Notes under the pieces: model-generated | Databases searched by the model: none | Told to the model about the DNA's origin: nothing | Seen by the model: the letters and a program-made list of their open reading frames with translations, nothing else | Shown here: one piece after another, positions 7,643 through 14,469 of the stretch | Numbering within the stretch: position 1 is the stretch's first letter | How the letters are laid out: each line of letters begins with the position of its first letter | Translations under genes and position numbers: made by a program | Assembly (NCBI GenBank): GCA_029861795.1 | Contig: JAOTYS010000057.1 | Coordinates: 1 to 15,486 of the forward strand | Reading direction: 5' to 3' | Length of the DNA stretch: 15,486 bases | Source of the DNA: Gammaproteobacteria bacterium | GTDB lineage: Bacteria; Pseudomonadota; Gammaproteobacteria; Arenicellales; JAOTYS01

Positions 7643-8266
7643 ATGCCTCGGCACAAGGACAGACTCGTAGCTGCTTCCACTATCACCATCCCGGCACGAC
7701 ATGCCAAAGCCACCTTGGTTAAAAAACGTGCCGTGATTAAGGTAATCAACACCTACGGGACTCAGGTTGTGGACTGCTGGGCCTTTAACGCTAACAACAT
7801 AGGCGAGTTCATGTCTATGCAACATTGCCGAGTTGCACTTGACCGTTATCGACCAAGAGTCGGTGACACCATGGTTACCAACTGCCGGCGGCCGATACTT
7901 AAGATCGTCGAAGACACATCACCTGGGGTACACGATACCACGCTAGCAGCCTGCGATCGCTACCGCTATGAACAACTCGGTTGCAAGGAGTATCACCGCA
8001 ACTGTACGGATAACATGTGGGAGGCGCTGGTTGAAGCAGGATACAAGCCAACAGAGACCCCATCTCCGTTCAACCTGTGGCAAAACACACCGATAGAAAC
8101 CGACGGCACAATCGGTCAATATCCTGCGGTGTCCAAAAAGGGGGATCACATCTTACTGCGCGCCGAAATGGAGCTTGTGATCTGTCTTTCTGCTTGTCCT
8201 CAAGACATCACCTCGATCAATAGCCAGCGTCCGAGAAGTGCCCATTTTCAAATAATCGGAAATTGA
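7643..8266 (+). CDS. DUF1989 (urea carboxylase/amidolyase-associated family) protein
   Basis: A 207-residue DUF1989 protein. Landmarks are TITIPARHAKATLVKKRAVIKVIN, spanning about 13-36 in the N-terminal barrel, then GEFMSMQHCR (54-63), VHDTTLAACD (96-105), CTDNMWEAL (121-129) and the C-terminal signature CPQDITSIN (185-193). H97, C104 and the other conserved His/Cys residues are candidate metal ligands. Two DUF1989 paralogues, CgdA and CgdB, act together as carboxyguanidine deiminase in guanidine degradation beside urea carboxylase. Here there is a single DUF1989 gene and no carboxylase, so a different or reduced role is likely. The ATG has GGAG ten bases upstream (7629-7632). The stop overlaps the next gene's possible TTG start, so the two are translationally coupled or nearly so. 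Confidence 0.87.
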   Translation: MPRHKDRLVAASTITIPARHAKATLVKKRAVIKVINTYGTQVVDCWAFNANNIGEFMSMQHCRVALDRYRPRVGDTMVTNCRRPILKIVEDTSPGVHDTTLAACDRYRYEQLGCKEYHRNCTDNMWEALVEAGYKPTETPSPFNLWQNTPIETDGTIGQYPAVSKKGDHILLRAEMELVICLSACPQDITSINSQRPRSAHFQIIGN

Positions 8267-8910
8267 AGCGGTTAATGGCCCACAAAAAAACACCAAAAAA
8301 GGGTAGCGGCAAGACGCTATTGCTTGCCTGCGGTGCCTTGGCCCGTGAAATACTGGCGTTGAACAAGTTGAATGGTTGGGATTGCTTTACGGTCGAATGC
8401 CTGCCTGCACAGTTACACTGGTACCCTGAAAAAATACCTGATGCGGTGCGTCAAAAGATACGCGAAGTCAAATCTGACTACGATCGAATCTTCGTGCTGT
8501 TCGCCGATTGTGGCACCGGGGGCTTGTTGGACAAAGTGCTTGAAGAAGAAGGAGCGGAGAGAATTCCGGGACCTCACTGTTATTCCTTTTTCTCTGGCAA
8601 CGCACGCTTTGAGCAAGCATCCTTCAACGAAGACATGACGTCTTTCTATCTGACGGATTTTTCGGTCAGACAGTTTGAAAAATTCGTATGGGAGGGTCTG
8701 GGGTTAGACAGGCATCCTGAATTGTTAGCGACATATTTTGGCAATTACACCAAGGTAATTTACCTTGCTCAAACAGAAGATTGCGACTTGCAGGAGAAAG
8801 CGCGGTCCGCAGCCGAGCGGCTCGGTCTTGAGTACGAGTGCCGCTTCACCGGGTACGGCGATCTCGCGTCATATATGGAGACTGCTGCAACTGCGCGTTT
8901 CGGTTGTTGA
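8263..8910 (+). CDS. DUF1638 domain protein
   Basis: A 215-residue DUF1638 protein. Conserved blocks are LLACGALAREI (C23), VECLPAQLHWYPEKIP (C46, H52), FADCGTGGLLD (D82-C83) and RIPGPHCYSFFSG (H105-C106). The repeated Cys/His residues suggest metal or cofactor binding, but no function is established. DUF1638 genes often sit near corrinoid-dependent methyltransferases in other genomes (general knowledge, not seen here). The TTG at 8263 overlaps the DUF1989 stop. An ATG at 8275, four codons in, is an equally good start, and neither has a strong ribosome-binding site. The last 20 codons with the stop are repeated almost exactly at 9150-9211 as a non-coding remnant. Confidence 0.85.
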   Translation: MKRLMAHKKTPKKGSGKTLLLACGALAREILALNKLNGWDCFTVECLPAQLHWYPEKIPDAVRQKIREVKSDYDRIFVLFADCGTGGLLDKVLEEEGAERIPGPHCYSFFSGNARFEQASFNEDMTSFYLTDFSVRQFEKFVWEGLGLDRHPELLATYFGNYTKVIYLAQTEDCDLQEKARSAAERLGLEYECRFTGYGDLASYMETAATARFGC

Positions 8911-8940
8911 CAAATCATAGCAGGTCAAACGCTTTCGTCG

Positions 8941-9004
8941 TCGCACCTGGAAGGTGCTCCTACAATCTGATCAGTTTCCCCGTAGGAGCAGCATCTTGCT
9001 GCGA
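8941..9004. repeat. Inverted REP pair (BIME-like), copy 1
   Basis: Two 23-bp REP-like units face each other. Unit 8941-8963, read on the minus strand, is GTAG + GA + GCACCT-TCC-AGGTGC + GA. Unit 8982-9004, on the plus strand, is GTAG + GA + GCAGCA-TCT-TGCTGC + GA. The GTAG head followed by a small hairpin is the format recognised by RAYT transposases. The stems differ in sequence between the units but both pair perfectly, so structure is kept. No RAYT gene is in the window. Confidence 0.85.
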
Positions 9005-9052
9005 TAGGTTGTATCAGGAACCTCTCTTTGCATTAGGCCCATAATTTAATGA

Positions 9053-9103
9053 TGTACGCCTAAAGGCGTAGCTTAAGCACTGTACGCCTAAAGGCGTACC
9101 TAC
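9053..9103. repeat. Two GTACGCCT/AGGCGTAC palindromes, copy 1
   Basis: Two tandem palindromes (about 9054-9071 and 9082-9099) with the core GTACGCCT-AA-AGGCGTAC, linked by GCTTAAGC. On the minus strand the second is headed by GTAG (complement of 9100-9103), matching the REP format. Lying between convergent genes, they could act as transcription-ending or mRNA-stabilising hairpins. Confidence 0.8.
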
Positions 9104-9149
9104 AAAGGCATCGACAAAATCTTACGTAGGTTCGTCTTCAGCTACAGAT

Positions 9150-9436
9150 CCGGGTACGGCGATCTCGCGTCATATATGGAGACTGCTGCAACTGCGCGTT
9201 TCGGTTGTTGACAAATCGTAGCAGGTCCGCCTTCGGGCAAACGCTTTGGCCGTCGCACCTGGAAGGTGCTCCTACAATCTGATCAGTTTCCCCGTAGGAG
9301 CAGCATCTTGCTGCGATATGTTGTATCAGGGACCTTGTATTTGCTAGGCCCATAATTTAATGATGCCCTGAATAGGACTGGTGATGGGCCTAAAGGCGTA
9401 GCTTAAGCACTGTACGCCTAAAGGCGTACCTACAAA
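9150..9436. repeat. Long direct repeat, copy 2
   Basis: Second copy, offset 301 bp at its left end, of the unit at 8849-9106. It begins with a 62-bp copy of the end of the DUF1638 gene including the stop; with no start codon in context this is a remnant, not a gene. It differs from copy 1 by an 11-bp insertion (CCGCCTTCGGG, about 9227-9237) and an insertion of about 18-20 bp near 9366-9385 bounded by GATG. A 43-bp unrelated spacer (9107-9149) separates the copies. Confidence 0.92.
9253..9316. repeat. Inverted REP pair (BIME-like), copy 2
   Basis: Same facing pair as at 8941-9004: units at 9253-9275 (minus) and 9294-9316 (plus), both identical to their copy-1 counterparts, including the 18-bp spacer. 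Confidence 0.85.
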
Positions 9437-9529
9437 ACCACCGGACGTTCACACCGGCCCAAATCTCTTCAAAAATCAAACCATGGCGCACTTTCTGGCA
9501 ATTTACCCTCGATCAAAAAATCCGTAACA
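9401..9529. repeat. 129-bp tandem repeat, unit A (RES toxin gene-tail remnant)
   Basis: Imperfect tandem duplicate of 9530-9658. It holds a GTACGCCT-type palindrome with CTAC flank (9412-9433) and, on the minus strand, the remnant of the RES toxin 3' end reading VTDFLIEGKLPESAPWFDF then TGA. The frame is cut off at the unit boundary, so it is not a gene. Confidence 0.9.
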
Positions 9530-9658
9530 GCTAAAGCGCTGTACGCCTGAAGGCGTACCTACAAAACTACCGGGCATTCGCATCGGCCCAAACCTCTTTA
9601 AAAATCAAACTATGGCGCAGGCTCTGGCAATTTACCCTCGACCAAAAAATCCGTAACA
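9530..9658. repeat. 129-bp tandem repeat, unit B (overlaps live toxin 3' end)
   Basis: Unit B carries a palindrome at 9541-9562 (loop variant GTACGCCT-GA-AGGCGTAC, CTAC flank) and the true 3' end of the RES toxin gene. Its toxin part reads VTDFLVEGKLPEPAP, then TAG, then FDF and TAA. Confidence 0.9.
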
Positions 9659-10371
9659 GGAAATGTGTAAATTGCATCGTTAGCCGTAGTTCCTGTTCGC
9701 TTAAACTCGACCCGGCTCTTGTCCGCAAAGCAGTACCAGGTCGAGAAGCTGGTGGGTTTCTTTCGATTGAACGCAGTGGGATCTAACACACCGATGCAGG
9801 ACTCCGGCTTCAGCGTGCGAGCGGAGAAGTATCGAAATGCCTTTACGCCTGCCTCCCTCATGTCCTTGCCGAGCTGTTGGGTCGCAGCATAGCTGTCCTT
9901 TGACCCTAGTACATCCCGGCATTTCCGAAATCGTTTGTCGGTAAGATCTAACCCGAATTCGGTAGACATCGATGCACGAAACAAAGTGAGCTGGACTTCT
10001 ACCATGCCCAAATCTGCCTCGCTGCCATATATAAACAGCAACCGGTAATACGCGACCTCGGCGAACATCGCATGTATTTCCTCAGCTCCGTACCAAATCC
10101 CGCGCTCGTGCTTGCTCCCAAAACGTGAGCCGTGACGCAGAGGAGGGTAGCGAAACGGGGTTGCCAATAGATAGTGAAGCCTTGCCGCGCCCGCGGGTAG
10201 TGGAGGCTTATGCTGTTCCAGGATCTCTTCCAGAATTTCCTGTTCCTCAACCGTATCAACCAACTTCCTGGTCGAGCTCTGATGCTGCGCTTCAACGGAC
10301 CGCCAGGGACGGGCGGCAAATGGGCGTATATCAGAGCTTGCCGCGCATTGCGTCCAGATAGTGGACGACAT
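9610..10371 (-). CDS. RES-domain toxin (predicted NAD+-degrading)
   Basis: A 253-residue RES-family toxin. Characterised RES toxins such as MbcT break down NAD+. The N-terminal part has the family pattern IWTQC..IRP..WRSVEAQ...LVDTVEEQEILEEILE...KPPLP (5-58). The RES core follows: RFRYPPLRHGSRFG (R83 near 80-85), GIWYGAEEIHAMFAE (Y94, E105), the YFSAR serine S183, and CIGVLDPTAF. These match the Arg/Tyr/Glu/Ser active-site set. The ATG at 10371 lies inside the antitoxin gene and gives a 41-bp overlap; it is supported because the conserved N-terminal IW motif is encoded within the overlap. The gene ends at a TAG that replaces a TGG still present in the downstream remnant, so the protein has probably lost WFDF from its C-terminus. 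Confidence 0.9.
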   Translation of the reverse strand: MSSTIWTQCAASSDIRPFAARPWRSVEAQHQSSTRKLVDTVEEQEILEEILEQHKPPLPAGAARLHYLLATPFRYPPLRHGSRFGSKHERGIWYGAEEIHAMFAEVAYYRLLFIYGSEADLGMVEVQLTLFRASMSTEFGLDLTDKRFRKCRDVLGSKDSYAATQQLGKDMREAGVKAFRYFSARTLKPESCIGVLDPTAFNRKKPTSFSTWYCFADKSRVEFKRTGTTANDAIYTFPVTDFLVEGKLPEPAP

Positions 10372-10711
10372 CCACCAATCCCTCTACCGTTAGCACACGT
10401 CTGGCAGGAACATCGTTAAGATGTATGTTGTGTGACTTGAACCAGGCAACCGCCTTGGCTGAATCTCCACCGACTATGGCGTCAAGGCTGCGATACATCC
10501 GCACCAACAATGCGGCGAGCTCGGTCTCTTTTCCAGGCATTATCAGTCGACCCTGCTTAAGTCGAGTAACGGACGCATTGCTAACCCCTAGTACCGCCGC
10601 AAGTTCACTATTGGAGAGGTCTAGATAGGTCGCAACCGAGCGAACTGCTTTCGTTAAAACACGAGAGTGATCCTCAGAAGGCGAGTAAATCTTGGCTGTG
10701 GCGAATTTCAT
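10331..10711 (-). CDS. Xre/MbcA/ParS-type antitoxin of the RES toxin
   Basis: About 126 residues. A helix-turn-helix lies at about 34-58 (LSNSELAAVLGVSNASVTRLKQGR), followed by an MbcA/ParS/Xre toxin-binding domain (AVAWFKSHNIHLNDVPARRVLTVEG, about 87-112) and a C-terminal helix. Antitoxins of this type neutralise RES toxins by covering the active site with the C-terminus and repress their own promoter through the HTH. I prefer the ATG at 10711; a TTG at 10714 directly precedes it. There is no Shine-Dalgarno sequence, which agrees with the apparently leaderless promoter. The last 41 bp overlap the toxin gene, so the two are co-transcribed and probably translationally coupled. Confidence 0.9.
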   Translation of the reverse strand: MKFATAKIYSPSEDHSRVLTKAVRSVATYLDLSNSELAAVLGVSNASVTRLKQGRLIMPGKETELAALLVRMYRSLDAIVGGDSAKAVAWFKSHNIHLNDVPARRVLTVEGLVDVVHYLDAMRGKL

Positions 10712-10714
10712 CAA

Positions 10715-10742
10715 ATGAAATTATATGCATTATTTATTTCAT
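10715..10742. promoter_or_regulatory. Candidate autoregulatory operator of the RES/Xre pair
   Basis: Perfect 7-bp inverted repeat ATGAAAT-N14-ATTTCAT (10715-10721 and 10736-10742). It covers the -10 element and reaches the edge of the -35, where a bound HTH antitoxin would block RNA polymerase. Arm centres are 21 bp apart, about two helical turns. Confidence 0.6.
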
Positions 10743-10748
10743 GTGCAA
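10720..10748 (-). promoter_or_regulatory. Antitoxin-toxin promoter, apparently leaderless
   Basis: On the minus strand: TTGCAC (complement of 10743-10748), a 17-bp spacer, and a consensus TATAAT (complement of 10720-10725). The -10 ends eight bases before the antitoxin ATG, so transcription would begin at or next to the start codon. This fits the missing ribosome-binding site. Confidence 0.65.
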
Positions 10749-10809
10749 ATTACGGATTTGTCGCCGCAATGCCACCAATCCCACTCTGACTGATTGCTGC
10801 TCCACAATG

Positions 10810-11658
10810 TCAAAAGGGGCGGGCGCCTTTCAAGAGAACTCGCTGATGGAGACGTTTTTGGCCCACCGGGAAGTCCGCGTTAATCGAGTGTACCAGGCAT
10901 CGGTTATCCCACAGCAGGATATCGCCTTTGCGCCAGACATGGTCATAGCGATATTTAGATTGCGTCATATGTTCGTATAGACGATCCAACAATTTGTCGC
11001 TATCAGCTCTAGTCATACCCACAATTGCGTCTGTGCGATTCGGATTAAAGTAGATGGCTTTGCAGCCTGTCTCATCATGGGTGCGTATCAGCGGGTGAGT
11101 CACCCCTGGGGCCTGAGCTTGCTCTTGATCTGACAAATTCGGTGGAGGCACACGCGCGCGCTTGGCATCGTAACGGTGCACGGCATGAAGTAGTGCAAGA
11201 CGATGTTTCATCTCCGCCGACAGATCATCGTACGCCATTCTCGTGTTGCAGAATCGCGTTTCACCGCCCCTATCCGGCACCGCCAACGCTTGTAGCATCG
11301 TCGCCTTGGCAGGAATCTCCAGGTAAGAGTCGTCGGTATGCCAACCGGACAACCGAACGTAACGTAGATCGGCGGGCTTGTCCTCAGGTCGCTTAAAGGT
11401 GCTGTCGAGAATTACGACTTCCGGAACCGTGGGATGCCGAGAACTAGGTGGAAACTGTAGTTGTGGTGTTCCAAAATTTCGTGCGACATCGACAAATTGG
11501 TGGGGTTCCAGGGGTTTACAGTGCAAACACAATAGATGATATTCCAGAAAAGCGTCACACAGCGCCGGGATCTGCATCGTATTGAGCGAGCGAGTGATAT
11601 CCAGATTGCAAATTTCCGCGCCAACGACATCACTTATTTCACGAATCTTCAAGCTCAC
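10810..11658 (-). CDS. TauD/TfdA-family 2-oxoglutarate-dependent dioxygenase
   Basis: A 282-residue non-haem Fe(II) oxygenase, the usual length for the family (E. coli TauD is 283). The iron-binding facial triad is H107-T-D109 in GWHTDDSY and H257 in NRCLVHSINAD. R269, with R273 four residues on, aligns with the TauD arginines that bind 2-oxoglutarate and substrate. Start is GTG at 11658 with AAGAGA a few bases upstream. TauD releases sulfite from taurine, but relatives act on many carboxylates, sulfonates and sulfates, so I do not assign the gene name. It follows the TRAP transporter genes by about 120 bp on the same strand, suggesting that it acts on the imported compound. Confidence 0.9.
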   Translation of the reverse strand: MSLKIREISDVVGAEICNLDITRSLNTMQIPALCDAFLEYHLLCLHCKPLEPHQFVDVARNFGTPQLQFPPSSRHPTVPEVVILDSTFKRPEDKPADLRYVRLSGWHTDDSYLEIPAKATMLQALAVPDRGGETRFCNTRMAYDDLSAEMKHRLALLHAVHRYDAKRARVPPPNLSDQEQAQAPGVTHPLIRTHDETGCKAIYFNPNRTDAIVGMTRADSDKLLDRLYEHMTQSKYRYDHVWRKGDILLWDNRCLVHSINADFPVGQKRLHQRVLLKGARPF

Positions 11659-11778
11659 TGATTCTCTTGTTGCCTTTAGATAATCTCGCGTTGTCCCACG
11701 GCTGCGAGAAACTGTTGGCGAAAGATTTATAGCAAGGGCAGGGGAGGATAGAGACTCGTGTGTTAGCTCGCCATGACT

Positions 11779-14442
11779 CTAGAAGTTCAGAGAGATATCA
11801 CGATGAACGGCGACGCAGCTCGCGATCTCCTCTGCCTGTTCCGTGGTCAGTCGTTCCTGTAGACGCAGGCCGATGGAACCCCGGATCATGTTATCGTACT
11901 CATCGAGTGCGGTCCTTAAATCTTTTGCGGCCCGCTGACGCCACACGATCTCCGTCGCATAGAGATCACGCCCTTCGGCTATCAACTCTCGTGCCTTTGC
12001 GCTATCGGGGTCCGCGCCTTTAAGCGCGCGACGCGCCTTGGACAGTCGCGACTTAATATCACTGGTACCGTTGAGATCGCCTAGTGAATCTTCTACACCT
12101 TTGATGGTGTCCATCGCCTGATCGGGTGGATCATTGGCGATAACGTTCTCGAGTCCGGTAATGTCTGCTTCTAGGGCTATCAGGGCTTCAGTCTGATCAA
12201 GCACCTGCCGAAGTTCCGAAATCGCTGCATACGCCTCGTCGACATTACGACGATAAGCGGCGCGCGCTTTCTTCTCGTCATTGGCGAGTTCCACATAGCG
12301 TTTGCGAGCCTCGTCCCAATCTTCCGGAATACTGTCTTTGAGCTCTGCCTTGTTGTTCTCGGTTTCTTTAATCTGCGACTCAATTTCATTGATCTCCTCG
12401 TCACTCGCCTCACCGCCACGTGATCGGCGTGTGAACGTCTTCTTTAGTTCTTTTATCTCTGCGTCGCGGTCACGCATCTGCTGCTGCAACACTCGCACAT
12501 CACGATGCAGCGATCGATAGTTGGTTGCGTACTCGGCAATTGCCGCCTCCGCAACACCAATTTCTGCAACCAAATCAAACGTCGCCGCCGCTTTATCAAA
12601 ACTTTCTGCTAACCTCTGCTGATACGCCTCGGGCAAATAACTGACATCAAGCGCGCCCGCCTTCTCGATACTCGCGCGCAGATCATCGCCGCGCAGCTCA
12701 TAGTCCGCAAAAACGTACTCCTCCATACATGCTTGTAGCCTAGGGTTCATCGGCGGTGGCGCTGTCTCCGCTGTGAGATAAATCCTTTGCGGCAAATAAT
12801 TCACTAGGCTGGGGAATGCACCGGCGACGGCAAGACCTGCTAATTGCAACGCAATAAAGGCTGCGGCACCGCGATAGATGTGCAAGGTCTTCACCGTTGG
12901 TGGTGCAACACCACGCAAATAGAAAAGTGCGAAACCAAATGGCGGCGTCAAGAAAGACGTCTGGATATTGAGTCCAACCATCACTCCTAGCCACACCGCG
13001 GTAATGTTCGCAGTCGGGTCCGCGAGCAAGATCGGCGCAACGATTGGTACAACCACCACCGCGATCTCGATGAAATCGAGGAAGAACCCGAGCACAAAGA
13101 TCACCGCCATGACCACCATGAACTGACTCCAAAACCCGCCCGGTAGGCCCGTCAGAAACTCCTTCACCAACTCCTCACCGCCGAAGCCACGAAAGGCAGA
13201 AGTCAGCATGGCGGCACCGATCAAAATGATGAAGACCATAGAGGTAGTCTTGGCGGTCTCGACCATAACGCCCGTCAACGTGTCGTCGATCTTGAACGCC
13301 CGCCAGCCACTCCAGATCACTGAGAGGAGAAGGCCCGCGACCGCGATCGCGGCCAGAACAATGCCGATGACATCCGCCTGTCCCTTGATGTTCTTGACGT
13401 TGATATCAAAGATATTAAGCACTACCAAGATAACGGTAATGGAAGCAACGGCGAGGATCGCAGGCGTGTAGCGACCGGGCTTGCCTGCGGTGAGGCGGTA
13501 GCCGCCCATGATCATGGCTCCAACGGCACCAATAGCGCCCGCCTGATTCACAGTGGCGATACCGAGCACAATGGACCCGAGGACGGCAAAGATTAAGGCA
13601 AGCGGAGGAACCAATGCCAAGAATACGCCCAATGCGAACTGCGCGTCGTACTTGCCGTCATAGGGTACGGGTGGCGCGGTCTTTGGCCGAATCAGAGCAG
13701 ATATAAGGATATAGGCCATGTAGAGGCCGACTAGCACTAGTCCCGGCAGGAATGCCCCCATAAACATGTCACCCGCACTGGCGGAAGTCACATCAAACTC
13801 CGAAGGCATGGAAAACTCGCCGGTCGCGTCCTTGTATTCCGCCTTTCTTGTGGTACTGGCTTGATCGGCCGCACCCGCGAGCTGATCGGCGAGAATAATA
13901 AGCACGATGGAAGGGGGAATGATCTGACCCAACGTCCCAGAAGCACAGATTGTCCCTGTCGCCAACGGCCTCGAATAATTGTTACGCAGCATGGCCGGCA
14001 ACGAGATCAGGCCCATGGCAATGACCGTCGCCCCGACAATGCCTGTCGTTGCGGCAAGCAGCGCACCCACAAACACCACTGAGATACCGAGCCCCCCGGG
14101 AATCGGACCGAATAACTGTGCCATGGCGACTAGCAAGTCTTCGGCGATCTTAGAGCGCTGCAGCATGATACCCATGAACACGAACAGCGGGATCGCGATA
14201 AGCGTGTCACGCTCCACATCCCAGTAAAGGCTGCGGAAGTTAGTGACACCCGCACTCAACCACTGAATCGGGCCACCTTGCGCGAAATAAGCACTCACGT
14301 CCCCCTCGAATACATAGCCACAGAGCGACGCAAGCGCGATCGCCAAGATAGCAGACCCCGGCAGAGCAAAGGCCACGGGGAAACCGGAGGTGAGCGCCAC
14401 CACCATTAACAAAACTAGAACGGCGAGAAAGACGAGTTCCAT
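11779..14442 (-). CDS. dctM: TRAP transporter large permease (DctM) with C-terminal coiled-coil domain
   Basis: An 887-residue DctM-family subunit, which catalyses Na+-driven uptake of an organic anion delivered by a periplasmic receptor. Residues 1-550 are membrane-embedded. DctM features include IPLFVFMGIMLQRS (84-97), GATTGIVGAT-like loops near 130-140, GTICASGTLGQIIPPSIVLI (163-182) and NIQTSFLTPPFGFALFYLRG (492-511). Hydrophilic stretches at about 195-225 and 315-325 and additional helices near 328-378 enlarge the membrane part; ordinary DctM is about 430 residues. Residues 560-887 are soluble, highly charged and heptad-like (strongest about 640-760), with no domain I recognise. The start is 15 bp after the dctQ stop. 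The symbol is at family level only; the substrate is unknown. Confidence 0.9.
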   Translation of the reverse strand: MELVFLAVLVLLMVVALTSGFPVAFALPGSAILAIALASLCGYVFEGDVSAYFAQGGPIQWLSAGVTNFRSLYWDVERDTLIAIPLFVFMGIMLQRSKIAEDLLVAMAQLFGPIPGGLGISVVFVGALLAATTGIVGATVIAMGLISLPAMLRNNYSRPLATGTICASGTLGQIIPPSIVLIILADQLAGAADQASTTRKAEYKDATGEFSMPSEFDVTSASAGDMFMGAFLPGLVLVGLYMAYILISALIRPKTAPPVPYDGKYDAQFALGVFLALVPPLALIFAVLGSIVLGIATVNQAGAIGAVGAMIMGGYRLTAGKPGRYTPAILAVASITVILVVLNIFDINVKNIKGQADVIGIVLAAIAVAGLLLSVIWSGWRAFKIDDTLTGVMVETAKTTSMVFIILIGAAMLTSAFRGFGGEELVKEFLTGLPGGFWSQFMVVMAVIFVLGFFLDFIEIAVVVVPIVAPILLADPTANITAVWLGVMVGLNIQTSFLTPPFGFALFYLRGVAPPTVKTLHIYRGAAAFIALQLAGLAVAGAFPSLVNYLPQRIYLTAETAPPPMNPRLQACMEEYVFADYELRGDDLRASIEKAGALDVSYLPEAYQQRLAESFDKAAATFDLVAEIGVAEAAIAEYATNYRSLHRDVRVLQQQMRDRDAEIKELKKTFTRRSRGGEASDEEINEIESQIKETENNKAELKDSIPEDWDEARKRYVELANDEKKARAAYRRNVDEAYAAISELRQVLDQTEALIALEADITGLENVIANDPPDQAMDTIKGVEDSLGDLNGTSDIKSRLSKARRALKGADPDSAKARELIAEGRDLYATEIVWRQRAAKDLRTALDEYDNMIRGSIGLRLQERLTTEQAEEIASCVAVHRDISLNF

Positions 14443-14451
14443 ATTTATTGA

Positions 14452-14469
14452 GTAACGCTAAAGCGTTAC
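14452..14469. promoter_or_regulatory. Perfect hairpin GTAACGCT-AA-AGCGTTAC across the dctQ stop
   Basis: Eight-base perfect arms with a two-base centre, covering the last codons and TAG stop of dctQ and ending 9 bp before the dctM ATG. In the mRNA it could reduce or pace dctM translation, or protect a cleavage end. Without a T-run it is not an intrinsic terminator. Confidence 0.45.

Larger units (their letters stand above)
8849..9106. repeat. Long direct repeat, copy 1 (includes the DUF1638 3' end)
   Basis: About 258 bp, repeated at 9150-9436. The unit runs from the GYGDLASYMETAATARFGC codons of DUF1638, through a REP pair, to two GTACGCC palindromes. The first 69 bases (8849-8917) match copy 2 without a difference that I can see. 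Later parts differ by point changes and two insertions in copy 2. Confidence 0.92.

Noticed and set aside
9150..9211. Second DUF1638-like coding segment
   Set aside because: Only the last 20 codons are present, with no start or upstream domain. It is a duplication remnant.
9138..9353. 71-codon open frame on the minus strand in the repeat region
   Set aside because: It runs through REP palindromes and the antisense of the DUF1638 remnant, with no recognisable protein features.
8911..9609. CRISPR array
   Set aside because: The repeats are palindromic REP-type units of unequal spacing with duplicated, not unique, spacers, and there are no cas genes.
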